Shown here piece by piece: positions 61,585-64,000 of a DNA stretch of 64,000 bases (position 1 is its first letter; every line of letters starts with the position of its first letter). This stretch comes from Homalodisca vitripennis (taxonomy: Eukaryota; Arthropoda; Insecta; Hemiptera; Cicadellidae), in assembly GCF_021130785.1 (NCBI RefSeq), contig NC_060214.1:41151001-41215000 (forward strand), read 5' to 3'. The position numbers and the translations under genes are program-made. A model generated the notes under the pieces. The model was not told the origin of the DNA, did no database searches, and saw nothing but the letters and a program-made list of their open reading frames with translations.

Positions 61585-62367
61585 GACATAAGGCAAGCAG
61601 GTGGTGGTGTAGCCTTATCCCTAAAATATTGTATAATTCACGAGCAGCGTTTCTTGTCGTAGGAAATGTAGGCCTATACTGGTACAATATGTGTTTTTGT
61701 TGTCATGAGGATAAAAGGAATCAGCATTTGCTTTTGTGTGATGTACAGCTCACCTTGGATTACACTCGCTTTGAAGCTTTTTTTGCCCTATTTTTAGATG
61801 TCGGATATTGAAGGAATAAAATGCTGTCTAAGTCATAAATTAGCCTACTAAAGTAAAAGAATCATCGGTACCTTTATAGACCATGTCATAGTGGACAGGT
61901 TAGCAGAGGTAAATAGGAACGGCGTAATTCATGCTCCAAGCATATTAGACTACAGAGGTATGGAAATTACTGACTGTAGTCAGTATAGTCAGGTATAATA
62001 TCACCTGTCCATTACGATATGATGTGAAAAAATTGAATACGAACAACATTTCTGAAGTTACAGATATTTATTCATATTTTAAGGAAATGAAGCGTTAATA
62101 AGAATTTTACAGCCAAACTGGAATTAGGTATATGATTTGAAAAATTTGCGAGACATGGAAATTCTTAAACCCACAAAATTAAAGTTTCTATGATGAACTC
62201 ACCTTAACTTTCTGTAAAAACGCAACAAAAATATTTATACTGCATAAACGTAGAAATATCACGATTCACGAAAGAGAAAAGCAGACCTAGGCCTCTATAT
62301 TGGAAGACTCGTGAACTTACAGATTAAGTAAAATATAGAGAACTACGAAATATATATTTAATAATTT
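61585..62367 (+). pseudogene. LINE ORF2 endonuclease-domain remnant
   Basis: Pieces in order match an AP-type LINE endonuclease: DIRQAGGGVALSLK (the RGGGVA motif, 61585 on), CVMYSSP in one frame (the VVYRPP motif, about 61735), LDYTRFEAFFALFLDVGY in the next, TFIDHVIVDRLAEVNRNGV then HAPSILD (61870-61960, the LIDHI...SDH motif with H lost), and finally PRPLYWKTRELTD then KYRELRN (62285-62355, the linker PWLTDE...LRN before the RT). At least three frameshifts and several stops are present. The catalytic GDFN motif is not visible. Clade CR1/Jockey-like; exact family not assigned. Confidence 0.65.
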
Positions 62368-62369
62368 GA

Positions 62370-63000
62370 CTGAAAGAAAGAATATAGTGTTTATTAAACA
62401 CCACAGTGTTTTCTCAAAAACCATAGCGTCGTCTTGTAGTAGCTTTAAAAATGTATGGAGCTGCTTAAGTAATTTAAAATGTTGGAAAGTTTTTAAGTGT
62501 TAGACATTTTTAAAATGTTAGAGATAAGATTTCGAAATATTGATTGCACGTAGGTTTTGGAAGTAGAGGTTAACTTAGCAGCAAAACTTGTGGTACTGTA
62601 ATTTCTAATTATATTGCATGTTGTGGCTAAAAAATATAAATTAACTCAAATATAAATTGACTCGTCTAATCTCTATATGTATTTATCTGTAAAATCGCTC
62701 AAAGAAATAAAATTTGAAGCATATTAAAACTTAAAATAATTTGAGAATAATGCAATTAGATCAGACACTATCTTATATAATAATATATACCTGTTTTCAA
62801 TATATGTTGGAATAAAAATAGCAAACAATAAACCCTCGCTACTGAAATGAGAAAATATTGTAGTTCTTTAAATAACAAAATTTAGGGCTCTAAAGTAAAT
62901 AACCTTAATTCGTATAGTCTTAATTACTTAACTTATTAAACTTAACTGTTTTAATTACTGTTAATAAAGATCCATCAGAGCCTAATCGAAATCGTGGTAA
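62370..63000. other. No gene seen
   Basis: AT-rich sequence between LINE debris and the tandem array; nothing supported. Confidence 0.5.
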
Positions 63001-63602
63001 AGGTACTCTTGGTAGAAAGGTCTTGGATAATTTAAACTCGATACATAGGTTATTATTCTTAATAAAAAAGTTGTATTGTTCGATAGTCAAAATATACAAG
63101 GGCAGTCAGTTTGTCTGCACGCTTACTCTTGGTAGAAAGGTCTTTGATAAGTTAAACTTGATACATTCGTTATTATTCTTAATAAAATAATTGTATTGTT
63201 CGATAGTCAAAATATACAAGGGCAGTCAGTTTGTCTGCACGCTTACTCTTGGTAGAAAGGTCTTTGATAAGTTAAACTTGATACATTGGTTATTATTCTT
63301 AATAAAATAATTGTATTGTTCGATAGTCAAAATATACAAGGGCAGTCAGTTTGTCTGCACGCTTACTCTTGGTAGAAAGGTCTTTGATAAGTTAAACTTG
63401 ATACATTGGTTATTATTCTTAATAAAATAATTGTATTGTTCGATAGTCAAAATATACAAGGGCAGTCAGTTTGTCTGCACGCTTACTCTTGGTAGAAAGG
63501 TCTTTGATAAGTTAAACTTGATACATTGGTTATTATTCTTAATAAAATAATTGTATTGTTTGATAGTCAAAATATACAAGGGCAGTCAGTTCGTCTGTGC
63601 GA
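63001..63602. repeat. Five tandem copies of a 120-bp repeat
   Basis: GGTAGAAAGGTCTT starts at 63011, 63131, 63251, 63371 and 63491, an exact 120-bp period. The three middle copies are almost identical. The first (GATAATTTAAACTCGATACATAGG) and the end of the last (TTCGTCTGTGCGATTCCC) are diverged, as is usual for array edges. Each copy includes GGGCAGTCAGTTTGTCTGCAC. Confidence 0.95.
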
Positions 63603-64000
63603 TTCCCCTTTCGTTGAATTCTGTCGTGTCATTCAATACTCCATTTAATAGGGTTATTTTCATTATCAATTTCTTTGCTTTTTCAAGCCTTGTTGTGGTT
63701 ATTTGGCTTGTTAAATCTTGCGTATTTTTGTTATTTTGTACTGTTCAATGTTATTTATACGTTCTGTTTTTACGTTAATTATAGTTCCCATTGCACGTAA
63801 AAATTACATTGTATTTATATGCATCCACGGGGGAGAAAACAGAAATATAATTTTTTTATTAAAAGTTTTACACTTGATGACAGACTTGATGAAAAAAATT
63901 CTTCGGTAAGGTAAGACTAGAAAACGGCCACTTTTTACATTGTCTATTAAATTATCGCTTTTGAGATTTAGCCTACAACGTGAGAAACCCCACTTCAAAC
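63603..64000. other. No gene seen
   Basis: T-rich sequence with short overlapping frames on both strands (63551-63778, 63718-63909, 63804-63998) that look accidental. The first of these begins inside the tandem repeat. Confidence 0.5.

Overview
The window looks like nuclear DNA of an arthropod, most likely an insect. It is AT-rich and has no dense bacterial-type coding. It carries animal transposon debris: a Helitron with the TC...CTAG ends and A|T target expected of the class, LINE reverse-transcriptase and endonuclease fragments, a mariner-type MITE and a tRNA-like SINE fragment. It also holds microsatellites and a few exon-like segments with GT/AG borders. No intact, recognisable protein-coding gene was found, and no rRNA, complete tRNA or CRISPR array. 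The species cannot be named from the sequence alone.

Region 1 (1-28239) is one long satellite array that enters from the left edge. Its base unit is a diverged monomer of about 170-200 bp (a GGAGATAGGGCAAAAAGTCACTGGACC-like block, then GAGCTACGACC..., then a GCCGCTATCGAGCCCG block). Neighbouring monomers differ strongly from each other, but the same monomer in successive long units is nearly identical. This is higher-order-repeat (HOR) architecture. Three HOR lengths occur in turn: 2.7 kb (1-7587, the third copy shortened to 2.17 kb), 6.25 kb (8231-20730, two full copies) and 3.6 kb (20996-28239, two copies). Most modules contain a TCAG run, then a junction at GCGGCTGTATA...TAG, then a 42-bp GC-rich double hairpin (11 copies), then G-rich minisatellite blocks. 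The right edge of the array lies exactly at that junction. Open frames in the array are accidental and are not annotated as genes.

Region 2 (28239-35767) is AT-rich DNA. It holds a 139-bp direct repeat at the array edge, one copy of a dispersed repeat family (second copy at 52.97-54.19 kb), a candidate two-exon transcription unit (30.55-31.44 kb) and a candidate first exon of a secreted peptide gene (34.80 kb, TATA box plus GTAAGT donor).

Region 3 (35768-40058) is a 4.3-kb inverted repeat: two arms of about 1.82 kb around a 643-bp spacer, ending against a TA microsatellite.

Region 4 (40.1-64.0 kb) is gene-poor. It contains a GC-richer segment bounded by a 15-bp inverted repeat (43 kb), a SINE fragment (44.3 kb), a decayed 40-bp minisatellite (46.4-47.55 kb), a possible first exon (48.5 kb), an R1-like LINE RT remnant (49.7 kb), a TA-flanked MITE (50.7-51.5 kb), the Helitron (55.22-56.44 kb), an orphan exon with one stop (56.75 kb), a LINE 3' RT remnant (58.1 kb), a LINE endonuclease remnant (61.6-62.4 kb) and five 120-bp tandem repeats (63.0-63.6 kb). 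The genes do not form a pathway. What ties the window together is satellite turnover on the left and an old transposon graveyard on the right.
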